40,690 nucleotides of DNA from an uncultured Bacteroidales bacterium (lineage in GTDB: Bacteria; Bacteroidota; Bacteroidia; Bacteroidales; UBA932). Location: NCBI GenBank assembly GCA_944325435.1, contig CALVAC010000025.1, forward strand, positions 1-40,690. The letters are read 5' to 3'. The translations under genes were made by a program, and so were the position numbers. Below are positions 25,275-33,618 of this stretch, one piece after another. Within the stretch, counting starts at the first letter, position 1, and each line of letters starts with the position of its first letter. The notes under the pieces are model-generated. The model was not told the origin of the DNA. It did no database searches and saw only the letters and a program-made list of their open reading frames with translations.

Positions 25275-27191
25275 ATGAAACAGATATTGATTTTGCTTAT
25301 AACGGGGATGGCCCTGCTTGTTGCATCCTGTACGCAACCGGAAGCGCAGACAGGGATGGTAATGCCTGCCCCGGAGAACATCCGCTGCACAGTCAATGCG
25401 GACAATGCCCTTACTTTCGAATGGGATGAGGTTCAGGGGGCGGAACAATATACCGTAAGGCTTGTGACCGCAGAAGATGAAGGTCTGGTCGAACTCCAGT
25501 ACGAGACAGTGGCATCATCTACCTTTGAAGGCCTTGAGGCGGGAGTCTCGTATGTATGCAAGGTCAGGGCAATGGCAGGGATGGAATATTCTCAGTTCGC
25601 TTCTTCGGAACCGGTTGTCGCTGAAGGAACTTCAGATCCTGGCACGGATCCCGGTACGGACCCTGACCCGGATCCGGTGGAGGGGGCATACGAGGCAATG
25701 CTGATCCCAGCGGCCGAGGATGTGCACAAGGAGACTCTGGCTTTTCCGGGGGCAGAGGGAGGCGGAATGTACACCACCGGAGGCAGAGGAGGCTCGGTCC
25801 TGCATGTGACGACCCTTGCGGACAGCGGGGAGGGCTCTCTCCGTTGGGCGGTCAGCCAGTCAGGCCCGAGGACAATAGTCTTCGATGTGGCCGGAATTAT
25901 CCACCTGCAGTCGAGGCTCGACATAAAGAACGGTGATCTCACCATAGCCGGGCAGACTGCACCTGGAGATGGTATCTGCATAGCTGACAATACAGTGCGT
26001 ATTGCAGAGCAGGCAGACAATATCATCATCCGCTTTCTCCGTTTCCGTCTCGGAGACGAGGGAAACGGACTTGATGATGGCTCGGATGCATTCTGGGGCA
26101 GATACTGCAGCAACATTATCATCGACCACTGTTCAATGTCATGGTCAATAGATGAGGTCGCTTCATTCTATGCAAACAAGAATTTCACCATGCAGTGGTG
26201 TACTGTTGCAGAAGCCCTGAGGTTTTCCGGCAAGCATTCCAAGGAAGAGCACGGCTATGGCGGCATCTGGGGCGGACGCAACGCATCTTTCCACCATAAC
26301 CTTCTTGCAAACAACGACAGCCGGAACGCCCGTATCGACCATCCTCAGATATACGGCGTGTATCTCGGTTCGCACAGAGGCAATGTGGATTACCGCAACA
26401 ATGTGATATACAACTGGGGGAACAATTCCACATACGGTGGTGAGGACGGCCATTTCAACATTGTCGGCAACTATTACAAACCCGGGCCTGCCTCTACAGA
26501 GAGAAAATATTTCGTGGATGCATACTGGTATCACGAGATGGATGACGGCTCATCCACTGATTCATACCCTGAACTGTATATGGAGGGAAATTATTATGCA
26601 GGCTCCGATCCGGGGACAATCAATAAGGACAACTATGCCGGAATCAACTATCACGACCAGAGAAAGGATTCAGGGAAGGACAATCCGGAAGGAAGGAAGA
26701 TATATGATCCTCTTCCGATAATGGCGGATGACAGCAAGGTATGCTATACTACGACCCATCAGGCCGATGCTGCATTCTCGGTAGTGACCAGATATGCAGG
26801 TGCATCCCTTGTCAGGGATGATGTGGATGAAAGGATAGCGCGTGAGGCGGAGAACGGTACCGTGACATATCCCGAAGGCACTACCCTTGAAAGTGCGGCT
26901 CTCGGCAGCACTTCATCCGGCGGAATGATTGATTCCCAGTCTATTGTCGGCGGCTGGCCGACGTATTCCGATGCCACGGAGAACGAGGCGAACGACAAGA
27001 CGGATTCAGATGGCGATGGCATTCCTGACTGGTTCGAGACTATGTTCGGCCAGGATGGAAATCTCGCTCCCGACGGCAAGACCATCGACATCCAGGGCCG
27101 TTATACGGATTTGGAGATGTATCTCCATTATCTTGTGCGCAACATTGTGGCAGGCCAGACCGAAGGAGGCACCTACACGACCCTCGACTGA
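25275..27191 (+). CDS. PL1 pectate lyase lipoprotein with FN3-like N-terminal domain
   Basis: This 638-residue lipoprotein (LLVASC, Cys19) has a fibronectin III-like domain (about 34-118, PENIRCTVNADNALTFEWDEV), a TDPGTDP linker and a PL1 beta-helix (about 155-600). The helix carries FPGAEGGGMYTTGGRGG, GSLRWAVSQSGPRTIVFD, IAGQTAPGDGI, IIDHCSMSWSIDEVASFY and HGYGGIWGGRNASFHHN. The C-terminal tail DSDGDGIPDWFE looks like a calcium-binding thrombospondin-3-like turn. It is paralogous to the PL1 half of the upstream fusion. It should cut galacturonan at the cell surface. It ends the pectin locus; the next gene is convergent. Confidence 0.9.
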   Translation: MKQILILLITGMALLVASCTQPEAQTGMVMPAPENIRCTVNADNALTFEWDEVQGAEQYTVRLVTAEDEGLVELQYETVASSTFEGLEAGVSYVCKVRAMAGMEYSQFASSEPVVAEGTSDPGTDPGTDPDPDPVEGAYEAMLIPAAEDVHKETLAFPGAEGGGMYTTGGRGGSVLHVTTLADSGEGSLRWAVSQSGPRTIVFDVAGIIHLQSRLDIKNGDLTIAGQTAPGDGICIADNTVRIAEQADNIIIRFLRFRLGDEGNGLDDGSDAFWGRYCSNIIIDHCSMSWSIDEVASFYANKNFTMQWCTVAEALRFSGKHSKEEHGYGGIWGGRNASFHHNLLANNDSRNARIDHPQIYGVYLGSHRGNVDYRNNVIYNWGNNSTYGGEDGHFNIVGNYYKPGPASTERKYFVDAYWYHEMDDGSSTDSYPELYMEGNYYAGSDPGTINKDNYAGINYHDQRKDSGKDNPEGRKIYDPLPIMADDSKVCYTTTHQADAAFSVVTRYAGASLVRDDVDERIAREAENGTVTYPEGTTLESAALGSTSSGGMIDSQSIVGGWPTYSDATENEANDKTDSDGDGIPDWFETMFGQDGNLAPDGKTIDIQGRYTDLEMYLHYLVRNIVAGQTEGGTYTTLD

Positions 27192-27216
27192 TCTGCCTGC
27201 ATCATCGATTTTTCTG

Positions 27217-28113
27217 TCAATTGGCACTCCTGTATTCGTTGGGCGTACACCCTGCCACCTTCTTGAACATCCGGCTCAAATGGTGCGGATACTGGAATCC
27301 GACTTCGTAGGCTATCTCGCTTACGGTTTTGCCAGTGCTTGCCAGCAGATCCTTGACACGGTTTATGACGGTGAGGTGGATGTATTCAATGACTGATTTG
27401 CCTGTCTCTTTCTTGATAAGGTCGCCGAAATAGTTGGCAGAAAAGTGGAGCTGGTCGGCACACCACGCTACGGTGGGCAGGCCGATCTGCTTCGGCTTGC
27501 CGGAATCGAAATAGCCGGCCAGCAGTTCCTCAAACCGGGTGAGTACATCGCGGTTGATTGCTTCGCGGGTGGCAAACTGACGGTCGTAGAAACGGAGACA
27601 ATGGTTGAGAAGGACTTCGATGTTGGAGGTGATGATGCTGCGGCTGTGTTTGTCGATGCTGTGGCGCAGCTCTTCCTGTATTTCAGTGAAACAGTTGAAG
27701 ATGGTCTGGCGTTCACGCCCGGACATATGCAGAGCCTCGTTCACCTCGTAGGAGAAGAATGTATATTCTTTCATCTTGCGGGCAAGGCTTGTGCCACGCA
27801 ACAGGTCGGGATGGAACAGCAGGGCATAGCCTTCGGGATTGGGTGTCTCACCTCCATCGCCAATGCCGGCAACCTGTCCGGAAGCCACGAACACCAATGT
27901 GCCTTCCTGATAGTCATACCGGTTGCGGCCGTAAGTCAGTTCCCCGTGTATCTTTTCTTTCAGGTAGATGCCATAGAAACCATAGAGTTTCTTTTTATGC
28001 TTGAGGACCTTGACTTGACGGAAGTCGATGAAGGTCACTAACGGGTTAAGCGTCTCTATTCCCAAGAACTCGTTGTAATCGTGGATACTGCTGATGTTTA
28101 TGATGTCATCCAT
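27217..28113 (-). CDS. AraC-family transcriptional regulator 1
   Basis: This 298-residue regulator has an N-terminal sensor domain and a C-terminal double HTH (about 195-298, with KTVSEIAYEVGFQYPHHLSRMFKKVAGCTPNEYRS). It is paralogous to the regulator at 33619-34521; both share HPDLL-GT-L, Y-FF-Y and VNEALHM in the sensor part. An ATG at 28128 would add five residues, but the minus-strand promoter (-7 at 28147-28140, start near 28133) leaves a normal leader only for the ATG at 28113. It is divergent from a plus-strand promoter with paired 18-bp sites that it probably controls. The ligand is unknown. Confidence 0.82.
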   Translation of the reverse strand: MDDIINISSIHDYNEFLGIETLNPLVTFIDFRQVKVLKHKKKLYGFYGIYLKEKIHGELTYGRNRYDYQEGTLVFVASGQVAGIGDGGETPNPEGYALLFHPDLLRGTSLARKMKEYTFFSYEVNEALHMSGRERQTIFNCFTEIQEELRHSIDKHSRSIITSNIEVLLNHCLRFYDRQFATREAINRDVLTRFEELLAGYFDSGKPKQIGLPTVAWCADQLHFSANYFGDLIKKETGKSVIEYIHLTVINRVKDLLASTGKTVSEIAYEVGFQYPHHLSRMFKKVAGCTPNEYRSAN

Positions 28114-28139
28114 TTCTGGTCCTTCCATTCTCCATTTGA

Positions 28140-28171
28140 CAAAATTAATCTTTTTTGCGTTTTTCCCGCAA
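28140..28171 (-). promoter_or_regulatory. Promoter of AraC regulator 1
   Basis: On minus, TTG (28171-28169) is separated by 21 bases from TAATTTTG (28147-28140), a full match to the Bacteroidota consensus. The start near 28133 supports the ATG at 28113. Confidence 0.65.
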
Positions 28172-28185
28172 CGCCGGAACTCAAA

Positions 28186-28325
28186 TCTGTAAAATGGGTG
28201 CGAAATTCGGTAATATGTGTTATGCGACTGATTGGACGGAAGTTGTATTGACGGGTGTTCGTTGATATTGGTGCTTCATTCTGTAATCTGTGTATGGACG
28301 GACGATTGCCTGCACCGTAATTTTG
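28186..28325 (+). promoter_or_regulatory. Plus-strand promoter with four half-sites for AraC regulator 1
   Basis: Two pairs of similar 18-base sites are seen: TCTGTAAAATGGGTGCGA (28186-28203) with TCGGTAATATGTGTTATG (28207-28224), and TCGTTGATATTGGTGCTT (28259-28276) with TCTGTAATCTGTGTATGG (28280-28297). Within each pair the spacing is exactly 21 bases. The last site ends 20 bases before the -7 box TAATTTTG (28318-28325). No intact gene follows directly: the transcript would run through an IS remnant and an AraC fragment to the RibD-like gene at 28910. Nothing else is recognised in 28340-28516; bases just before 28517 (ACCCCTATTTTTTGC) may be an IS end. Confidence 0.6.
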
Positions 28326-28516
28326 CATTCAGAACAATTAAAACAGAATGATTTATTCCAATCAGCAGTTGAACTGCTGTAATTTATAAGTTTAACCGAG
28401 GTCATTCAGGCCTCAAAATTAGTTGTAAACATTTGAAAATCAAGGGATGAATTACTTGTAAAAGTCCTTGAAAATCAGTAACTTAAAGTAAAAAATACCC
28501 CTATTTTTTGCTTGTT

Positions 28517-28792
28517 ATGATTCCCAAGGACAAAGAGTATAGACTAATAAAAATCTATATGTATATCTGCGATATGTACGAACAGAGTCTCAAATACCAT
28601 TGCCAAAGATACAGCAATAATTCGAAACCGTTGTTCTCCGACGAGGAAATTCTTACGATTTATTTCTTTGTCGGTCATGAGCAGAAGTACACCCTCATCA
28701 AGGATATTCACAACTTCGCTAAAGAGTACCTGCGAGAGTGGTTCCCAAAGCTGGTGTCCTATCAGACATTCAATTACCGTCTCAACAGGTAG
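28517..28792 (+). pseudogene. IS982-family transposase, N-terminal remnant
   Basis: The 91 residues MIPKDKEYRLIKIYMYI to SYQTFNYRLNR look like the N-terminus of an IS982-type transposase (KPLFSDEEILTIYFF, FAKEYLREWFPKLVSY). Full-length family members have roughly 290-300 residues; the DDE catalytic part is missing. The frame ends at TAG directly where the sequence joins a piece of unrelated coding sequence, so this is a deletion remnant. Confidence 0.75.
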
Positions 28793-28902
28793 CCGGAGAG
28801 TTCGGCTTCCGTCAGCCACGCATATTGGCTCTCTTGTACAGGCAGATATTCGGACAGCAGTCCGAACATTATATGCCGGCTCCAGATTACAAACTGAATT
28901 GA
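28783..28902 (+). pseudogene. C-terminal fragment of an AraC-type HTH protein
   Basis: In a different frame from the transposase remnant, 39 residues end at a TGA. The stretch GFRQPRILALLYRQIFGQQS followed by EHYM fits the spacing of the second AraC helix-turn-helix (GF-x2-P-x6-[FY]-[KR]-x2-FG-x5-Y). It appears to be the tail of a regulator gene fused to the IS remnant by a deletion. Identification rests on about nine conserved positions. Confidence 0.45.
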
Positions 28903-28909
28903 TATCGAT

Positions 28910-29629
28910 ATGTATCCGCAGATTATTTGTCACATAATGGGTTCTGTCGATGGACGGTTGCTTCCCGACCGCTGGACAGAACCGTTTAACGGGAAGAGCA
29001 AAGGCGAACTGATGGGTATCTATTCCGCCGTTGGCCGCCGCTTGAATACAGATGCATGGATGTTCGGCAAGAACACGCTGTGTGAAGACTTTTTCCCGAA
29101 TAAATTCCATACGAGGGATATCACGCCGATTGCCCATCCGGCACCGTATGTTGCCGGAAGGACTTCTTCCCGCCTTTTTGTGGTTGCTGACCCGGAAGCG
29201 GACATTCTCTATGAATCCTCTGCTGTAAGAGGCGACAGCATCGTTGTCATCTTGCCTGAAACAGCACCTGCGTTCTATCTGGAGTATCTCCAGAAGAAAA
29301 GTATATCCTATCTGTTCGCCGGAACAAAGGGAGACAATCTACATACGGCAATGCAGACATTGTTGGAAACCTTCGGCGTGGAGTCGCTCTCTCTGCAAGG
29401 CGGCGGTATCATTGATGGCGCTTTTCTGCAATCCGGACTGATTGACGAACTGAGCCTTGTAGTTTATCCGGGCATAGACGGGTCGGCATCTTCCCCCTCT
29501 GTCTTCGAGTATATCGGGAAAGAACACGCGCCGGCACGGGGGCAAAGCCTTGAACTGCTGTCAGCTGAAACACTGCAGGACGGTGTGGTATGGTTAAGAT
29601 ATAAATTTCAAAAGGAGGAACGGATATGA
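28910..29629 (+). CDS. RibD C-terminal/dihydrofolate reductase-fold reductase
   Basis: This 239-residue protein starts MYPQIICHIMGSVDGRLLPDR, the usual beginning of the RibD C-terminal domain, with TDAWMFGKNTLCEDF and the NADPH-binding LSLQGGGIIDGAFLQSGLIDELSLVVYPGIDG. Such stand-alone proteins are NADPH-dependent reductases of uncertain substrate, some acting on pyrimidines or folates. It has no promoter of its own that I can see and would be read from the promoter at 28318. Its TGA overlaps an ATG (ATGA, 29626-29629) preceded by AAGGAGG, the relic of a coupled downstream gene that is now broken. Confidence 0.82.
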   Translation: MYPQIICHIMGSVDGRLLPDRWTEPFNGKSKGELMGIYSAVGRRLNTDAWMFGKNTLCEDFFPNKFHTRDITPIAHPAPYVAGRTSSRLFVVADPEADILYESSAVRGDSIVVILPETAPAFYLEYLQKKSISYLFAGTKGDNLHTAMQTLLETFGVESLSLQGGGIIDGAFLQSGLIDELSLVVYPGIDGSASSPSVFEYIGKEHAPARGQSLELLSAETLQDGVVWLRYKFQKEERI

Positions 29630-29633
29630 ATAG

Positions 29634-29837
29634 CCGGTAGCGTTGGATCAGGCCTGCCTTGATCTGGTCTATGCAGTGACTCCCTCCGACGGAAATGACA
29701 ACCGGCCTCTTATCCGGCGTATTGAAAGCCGTGGAGGAGCACCTGTTGTAGAATATGCAGAGCGATAGGGCTTGGCGGCAGGCATTACGATGTTGTCCGG
29801 ATATGATGTTTATACGGTTCCTTCTGACAATCAGTAA
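29634..29837 (+). pseudogene. DUF362-type Fe-S centre protein, C-terminal remnant
   Basis: The frame from 29634 reads PVALDQACLDLVYAVTPSDG, then RPLIRRIESRGGAPVVEYAE, an in-frame TAG (29766), GLAAG and further residues to TAA (29835). This resembles the C-terminus of DUF362 proteins (pattern PVALDQACVD..., LIERIESR...HTLEYAEKLGLG), which carry ferredoxin-type clusters. The start that once overlapped the RibD stop (ATG 29626) is out of frame and hits a stop after four codons. Most of the gene is gone. The identification is from memory of the family pattern. Confidence 0.5.
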
Positions 29838-29897
29838 AACCGTCACAATCCTCAGTGGAATTGTTACACATTTTTGCATAATATGACGCTACTTTTG
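29831..29897 (+). promoter_or_regulatory. Promoter A of the DUF6282-AKR unit with two 21-bp-spaced sites
   Basis: TCAGTAAAACCGTCACAA (29831-29848) and TCAGTGGAATTGTTACAC (29852-29869) are direct repeats in the same register, 21 bases apart. The -7 box TACTTTTG (29890-29897) follows 20 bases after the second site, so that site overlaps the -33 position. The start would be near 29904, 15 bases before the ATG. The same layout occurs at 34594 and 34963. Confidence 0.65.
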
Positions 29898-29918
29898 TAC
29901 CGAAAGAAGTAACAGTAT

Positions 29919-30929
29919 ATGAATGCAGACAATAAACTGAGCAGAAGGGATTTCATCCGTGCTTCCGCTGTAACCGGTGGAGCATTGCTTGCTTCCACAG
30001 CGATACCGGGACAGGCGATGAGTCTGTTGCAGGAGCAGAAAAGCGCTTCCGGGTTTGCAAGTGATGAATTGCTGAAAGGCGTGTGCGACATTCATCTGCA
30101 TTGCCGTCCGGATTCGCGGGAACGGTCAGTGGATGAATACGGCCTTGTACGCGATGCAACGGCTGCGGGCTACCGGGCCGTAATGTTCAAATCCAACGAT
30201 TTCAGCTGCCACGACCGGGCATACATTATCCGCCAGGCATTGCCTGGAGCGGAATGCTTCGGCAGCTTCTGCATGAACCGGGTACATGGGGACAGAGTCA
30301 ATCCTTTTGCCGCACGGAAAGCCGTCGAGACGAGCGGAGGCCTGTGCCGCTGCATCTGGATGCCGACACTGGATGCAGCTTATCAGTACCGGAGCGAAGG
30401 ACGCAAGGAGAAGGGCATCCCTGTTCTGGACGTGAACGGGAAGGTGCTGCCCGAAGTGGTGAAGGTTATGGAGATATGCGCAGACGCGGACATTGTCTTT
30501 GCAACCGGACATTCTTCTCCGGAAGAAAGCATTGTCCTTGTCAGCAAGGCGCAAGAAATTGGCGTGCAGCGTATCGTTGTCACTCATGCCAATTCGTCAA
30601 TCTGGACGATGACGCAAGACCAGATCAAGAGATGTATAGACCTTGGTGCATATATCGAGTATTGCTATCTGCCTTGTCTTTGGGGCGAGGGGACAAAGAT
30701 GCCCCGATACCGACGGCAAAGCATCGAAGAATTTGCTTCATTTGTCCGCATCGACCCGTCACGGAGTTTCATATCCACAGACTTGGGGCAGGCCGTGATG
30801 CCGCACCCCGTTGAGGGTATGAGGGATTGCATCTTGAAACTGCAGGCAGCGGGAGTGCCGCAAGGCGACATTGACCTCTTGGTACGCCGTAATCCGGTAT
30901 GGCTGGTAGGATTGCCGCATCATTCTTGA
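29919..30929 (+). CDS. Tat-exported DUF6282-type amidohydrolase-like protein
   Basis: This 336-residue protein has a twin-arginine signal (LSRRDFIRASAVTGGALLAS). After it comes a metal-dependent hydrolase-like TIM barrel: VCDIHLHCRPDSRERSVDEY (HxH metal motif), AVMFKSNDF, IVFATGHSSPEES, RIVVTHANSS and FISTDLGQ. It matches the family known as DUF6282, of unknown function, related to amidohydrolases. Export by Tat suggests a folded metal-containing enzyme in the periplasm. It leads a unit with the aldo-keto reductase 12 bases downstream and is under promoter A. Confidence 0.75.
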   Translation: MNADNKLSRRDFIRASAVTGGALLASTAIPGQAMSLLQEQKSASGFASDELLKGVCDIHLHCRPDSRERSVDEYGLVRDATAAGYRAVMFKSNDFSCHDRAYIIRQALPGAECFGSFCMNRVHGDRVNPFAARKAVETSGGLCRCIWMPTLDAAYQYRSEGRKEKGIPVLDVNGKVLPEVVKVMEICADADIVFATGHSSPEESIVLVSKAQEIGVQRIVVTHANSSIWTMTQDQIKRCIDLGAYIEYCYLPCLWGEGTKMPRYRRQSIEEFASFVRIDPSRSFISTDLGQAVMPHPVEGMRDCILKLQAAGVPQGDIDLLVRRNPVWLVGLPHHS

Positions 30930-30941
30930 TTTTCAGTTACC

Positions 30942-32231
30942 ATGGACAGACGAGATTTCATCAAGAGCGGACTGTCTGCCGCTGCAGTAGGGGCAATGAC
31001 CGGTCCGAAAGCTATCGCACAGGAAGCCGAGAGGCAAGCGGTGAGGGAACAGTTGTCGAAAGACATCCTTAATTACAATCCGCAGATGCAGTACCGCCCG
31101 ATGGGGCGCACGGGTGTGAACGTGTCGGCATTGGGCTTCGGAATGTTGCGCCTGCCGATGAAGGACGGCCATGTTGATTTCGACCGTACCACCCCGATGG
31201 TACACCGTGCCATCGAAGGCGGAGTGAACTACATAGATACAGGACGTGTCTATATGGGAGGTGAAAGCGAGCAGGCAGTCGGCAAGGCACTTGCCGGAGG
31301 ATGGAGGGACAGGGTATATGTCACTTCCAAGATGCCGTGGTGGGAGATGCGCAGCGCGGATGACTTCGAGAAATTCTTCGACCAGTCCCGCCGGGCCATA
31401 GGCACCGATGAAATCGATTTCTACCACATCCATATGATTATGCACCGGGCGTGGAAAGACTATGTGCTTCCTTACAGGCTTATCGAGAAGATGGAGAACC
31501 TGAAGGCCCAGGGGAAGATCCGTTTCATGGGCTTCTCGTTCCATGACAATCTGCAGCTCTTCAAGAAAGTGGTGGAATGCACTCCTGCGTGGGATTTCTG
31601 CCTTATCCAGCACAACTATCTTGACTACGAGTACGAAGCCGGGGTGCTCGGACCGAAGTATGCCGCTGCCAACGGAATGGGGCTGGCAGTGATGAAGCCC
31701 GTCCGCACAGGATTCCTGGCCAATCTGCCGCAAGTGATGCGTGATGCCCTTGCATCCACGGGCATCCATAAACCCGATGCAGAGTGGGCGTTGGATTACC
31801 TTTGGGATATTCCCGAAGTCAGTGTAGCGGTCAGCGGTATGGGCTCGATGGAGGATGTTGAGGAAAACCTGGAATATGCAGCCAAGGCGAAACCGAATAT
31901 GCTTACACCTGCCGAACGCGAGGCATTAGGAGCGGCCATATACGCATACCGCCATACGCCGGGACACATAGACTGCACTGGCTGCTACCAGTGCATCCCG
32001 TGTCCTCACAATGTCGCCATCGGATACATCTTCGCTTATGTCTACAACAACTACCTTTTGCACCGCAACAAGGAGCGGGCAATTGCCGACTATACCGTCT
32101 CGATGTCTCCCGTTCAGCGCGGCGACCCGGCCTCTTCATGCGTGAACTGCGGCGAATGTCTGGCGAAGTGCCCCCAGCACCTTGATATCCCGGGACTGCT
32201 GGCACAGGTGAAGGAGGTTATGGGAAAATAA
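30942..32231 (+). CDS. Tat-exported aldo/keto reductase with C-terminal 4Fe-4S motifs
   Basis: This 429-residue protein has a twin-arginine signal (MDRRDFIKSGLSAAAVGAM), an aldo-keto reductase barrel (about 50-330: MGRTGVNVSALGFGMLRLP, NYIDTGRVYMGGESE, VYVTSKM, FYHIHMI) and two cysteine motifs. These are CTGCYQCIPCP (Cys345, 348, 351, 354) and CVNCGECLAKCP (Cys400, 403, 406, 410), each typical of a 4Fe-4S cluster. The family reduces carbonyls with NADPH; the clusters suggest electron transfer to or from another partner. It probably receives electrons in the cell envelope. It is cotranscribed with the DUF6282 gene. Confidence 0.87.
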   Translation: MDRRDFIKSGLSAAAVGAMTGPKAIAQEAERQAVREQLSKDILNYNPQMQYRPMGRTGVNVSALGFGMLRLPMKDGHVDFDRTTPMVHRAIEGGVNYIDTGRVYMGGESEQAVGKALAGGWRDRVYVTSKMPWWEMRSADDFEKFFDQSRRAIGTDEIDFYHIHMIMHRAWKDYVLPYRLIEKMENLKAQGKIRFMGFSFHDNLQLFKKVVECTPAWDFCLIQHNYLDYEYEAGVLGPKYAAANGMGLAVMKPVRTGFLANLPQVMRDALASTGIHKPDAEWALDYLWDIPEVSVAVSGMGSMEDVEENLEYAAKAKPNMLTPAEREALGAAIYAYRHTPGHIDCTGCYQCIPCPHNVAIGYIFAYVYNNYLLHRNKERAIADYTVSMSPVQRGDPASSCVNCGECLAKCPQHLDIPGLLAQVKEVMGK

Positions 32232-32337
32232 ATGCCGCCAATAACTGTTCATAGGAGATGCAATCGCATTCAAGTCAAGAATCTGAAACTGCATGGCGGT
32301 ACTTATCCGTTTATGTACAGTAACGATATTCATATAG

Positions 32338-33585
32338 ATGGATTGGAAAGTGACAGCAAATATGGTTGGAACAAATGATATTGCCCCGGTGAAGGCTTCC
32401 GGGCGTTTTGTCATTCTCGATGCCTTGCGTGGCTTTGCCTTGCTGGGCATCTGTATGGCTAATTTCCCGGAATTTTCCCTTTACACATTCCTTTCTCCGG
32501 AAGCAACTGCATCCATGCCTGCGGCGATGCAGGACAGGATAACCCGCTTCCTGCTGTACTTCTTTGTAGACGGCAAGTTCTACACGCTGTTTTCCCTGCT
32601 GTTCGGCATAGGTTTTTCCATTATCATCCGCAATGCGGAACAGAAAGGAGCCGACGGGTTCCGCATATTCTACCGGCGGATGGGGATGCTGCTGCTGTTT
32701 GGTTTCCTGCATCTTATGTTCATCTGGAGCGGCGACATCCTTATGCTGTATGCCTTGCTTGGAATGCTTTTGCTCCTGTTCCGCCGCACATCGGACAAAA
32801 GACTGTTGTTGTGGGCAGGACTTTTTCTGTTTCTGCCGGTTGCCGTGGACTTCGTGTGTGAGATGATCCGCACGAACCTTGCTCTTCCTTTCATCCTTCT
32901 GCAGGAGACATATTGTGATAAATATGGCATTAATGAAGCCAACTTTCCCTACTGGTTGCACGATGCGGAAGATTATTGTACGGTATTCCAGTTTCTGGTG
33001 CAAGGGGCTTGCGTCAGGATGCAGGAGTTCATCATTGGAAACCGTTATTTCAAGGTGCTTGGACTGTTCCTGATCGGCCTTTATATCGGCAGGCAACGTA
33101 TCTATGCCGACCTGGACTCCAGAAGGCAGTGGCTGGTGAAGGTCTTCCGCCTTTGTTTGCTCACAGGGCTGCCTTGTTCGCTCCTTTATGCCTGGAGCTG
33201 TATGGATGGACATCCTCTGGGCGATACCCTGCACAGCGTGTTCTATCTCATCAGCGTTTACCCGCTCGGCTTTGCGTATGCTTCAGGCTTGTGCCTTTTG
33301 TACATACAGATGAAAAATCTGGCTTTATGGAAATGGCTGGCGGCTCCGGGACGGATGGCACTGACGAATTACATCGGACAATCTGTCATCGGCATATACC
33401 TGTTCTACGGCATAGGTCTGGGATTGGGAAGCAGGGTCGGACTGTTGCAGACGGAAGTAATTGTACTGGCAGTATTCCTGTTCCAGACCGTGTTCAGCCG
33501 TCTATGGCTTTCCTGTTTCAAATTCGGACCGCTGGAATGGATATGGCGGATGCTGACATACGGAAAATGGCTTAGAATAAAGTAA
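32338..33585 (+). CDS. DUF418 (YeiB-like) multi-pass membrane protein
   Basis: This 415-residue integral membrane protein begins with the family signature RFVILDALRGFALLGICMANFPEF, has about nine or ten hydrophobic segments, and has FFVDGKFYTLFSLLFGIGFSI and a C-terminal PGRMALTNYIGQSVIGIYLFYGIGLG (the DUF418 block). YeiB/DUF418 proteins have no settled function; transport or acyl transfer has been suggested for relatives. A 106-base gap with no clear promoter separates it from the aldo-keto reductase gene, so it may be in the same unit. Confidence 0.85.
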   Translation: MDWKVTANMVGTNDIAPVKASGRFVILDALRGFALLGICMANFPEFSLYTFLSPEATASMPAAMQDRITRFLLYFFVDGKFYTLFSLLFGIGFSIIIRNAEQKGADGFRIFYRRMGMLLLFGFLHLMFIWSGDILMLYALLGMLLLLFRRTSDKRLLLWAGLFLFLPVAVDFVCEMIRTNLALPFILLQETYCDKYGINEANFPYWLHDAEDYCTVFQFLVQGACVRMQEFIIGNRYFKVLGLFLIGLYIGRQRIYADLDSRRQWLVKVFRLCLLTGLPCSLLYAWSCMDGHPLGDTLHSVFYLISVYPLGFAYASGLCLLYIQMKNLALWKWLAAPGRMALTNYIGQSVIGIYLFYGIGLGLGSRVGLLQTEVIVLAVFLFQTVFSRLWLSCFKFGPLEWIWRMLTYGKWLRIK

Positions 33586-33618
33586 CAATCTCCGCCGGAA
33601 GCGTGCTGAAAGGAATTG

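Noticed and set aside
29409..29879. Open frame of 156 residues on the minus strand
   Set aside because: It overlaps the RibD-like gene, and its central part is better explained as the antisense of the DUF362-like remnant on plus.
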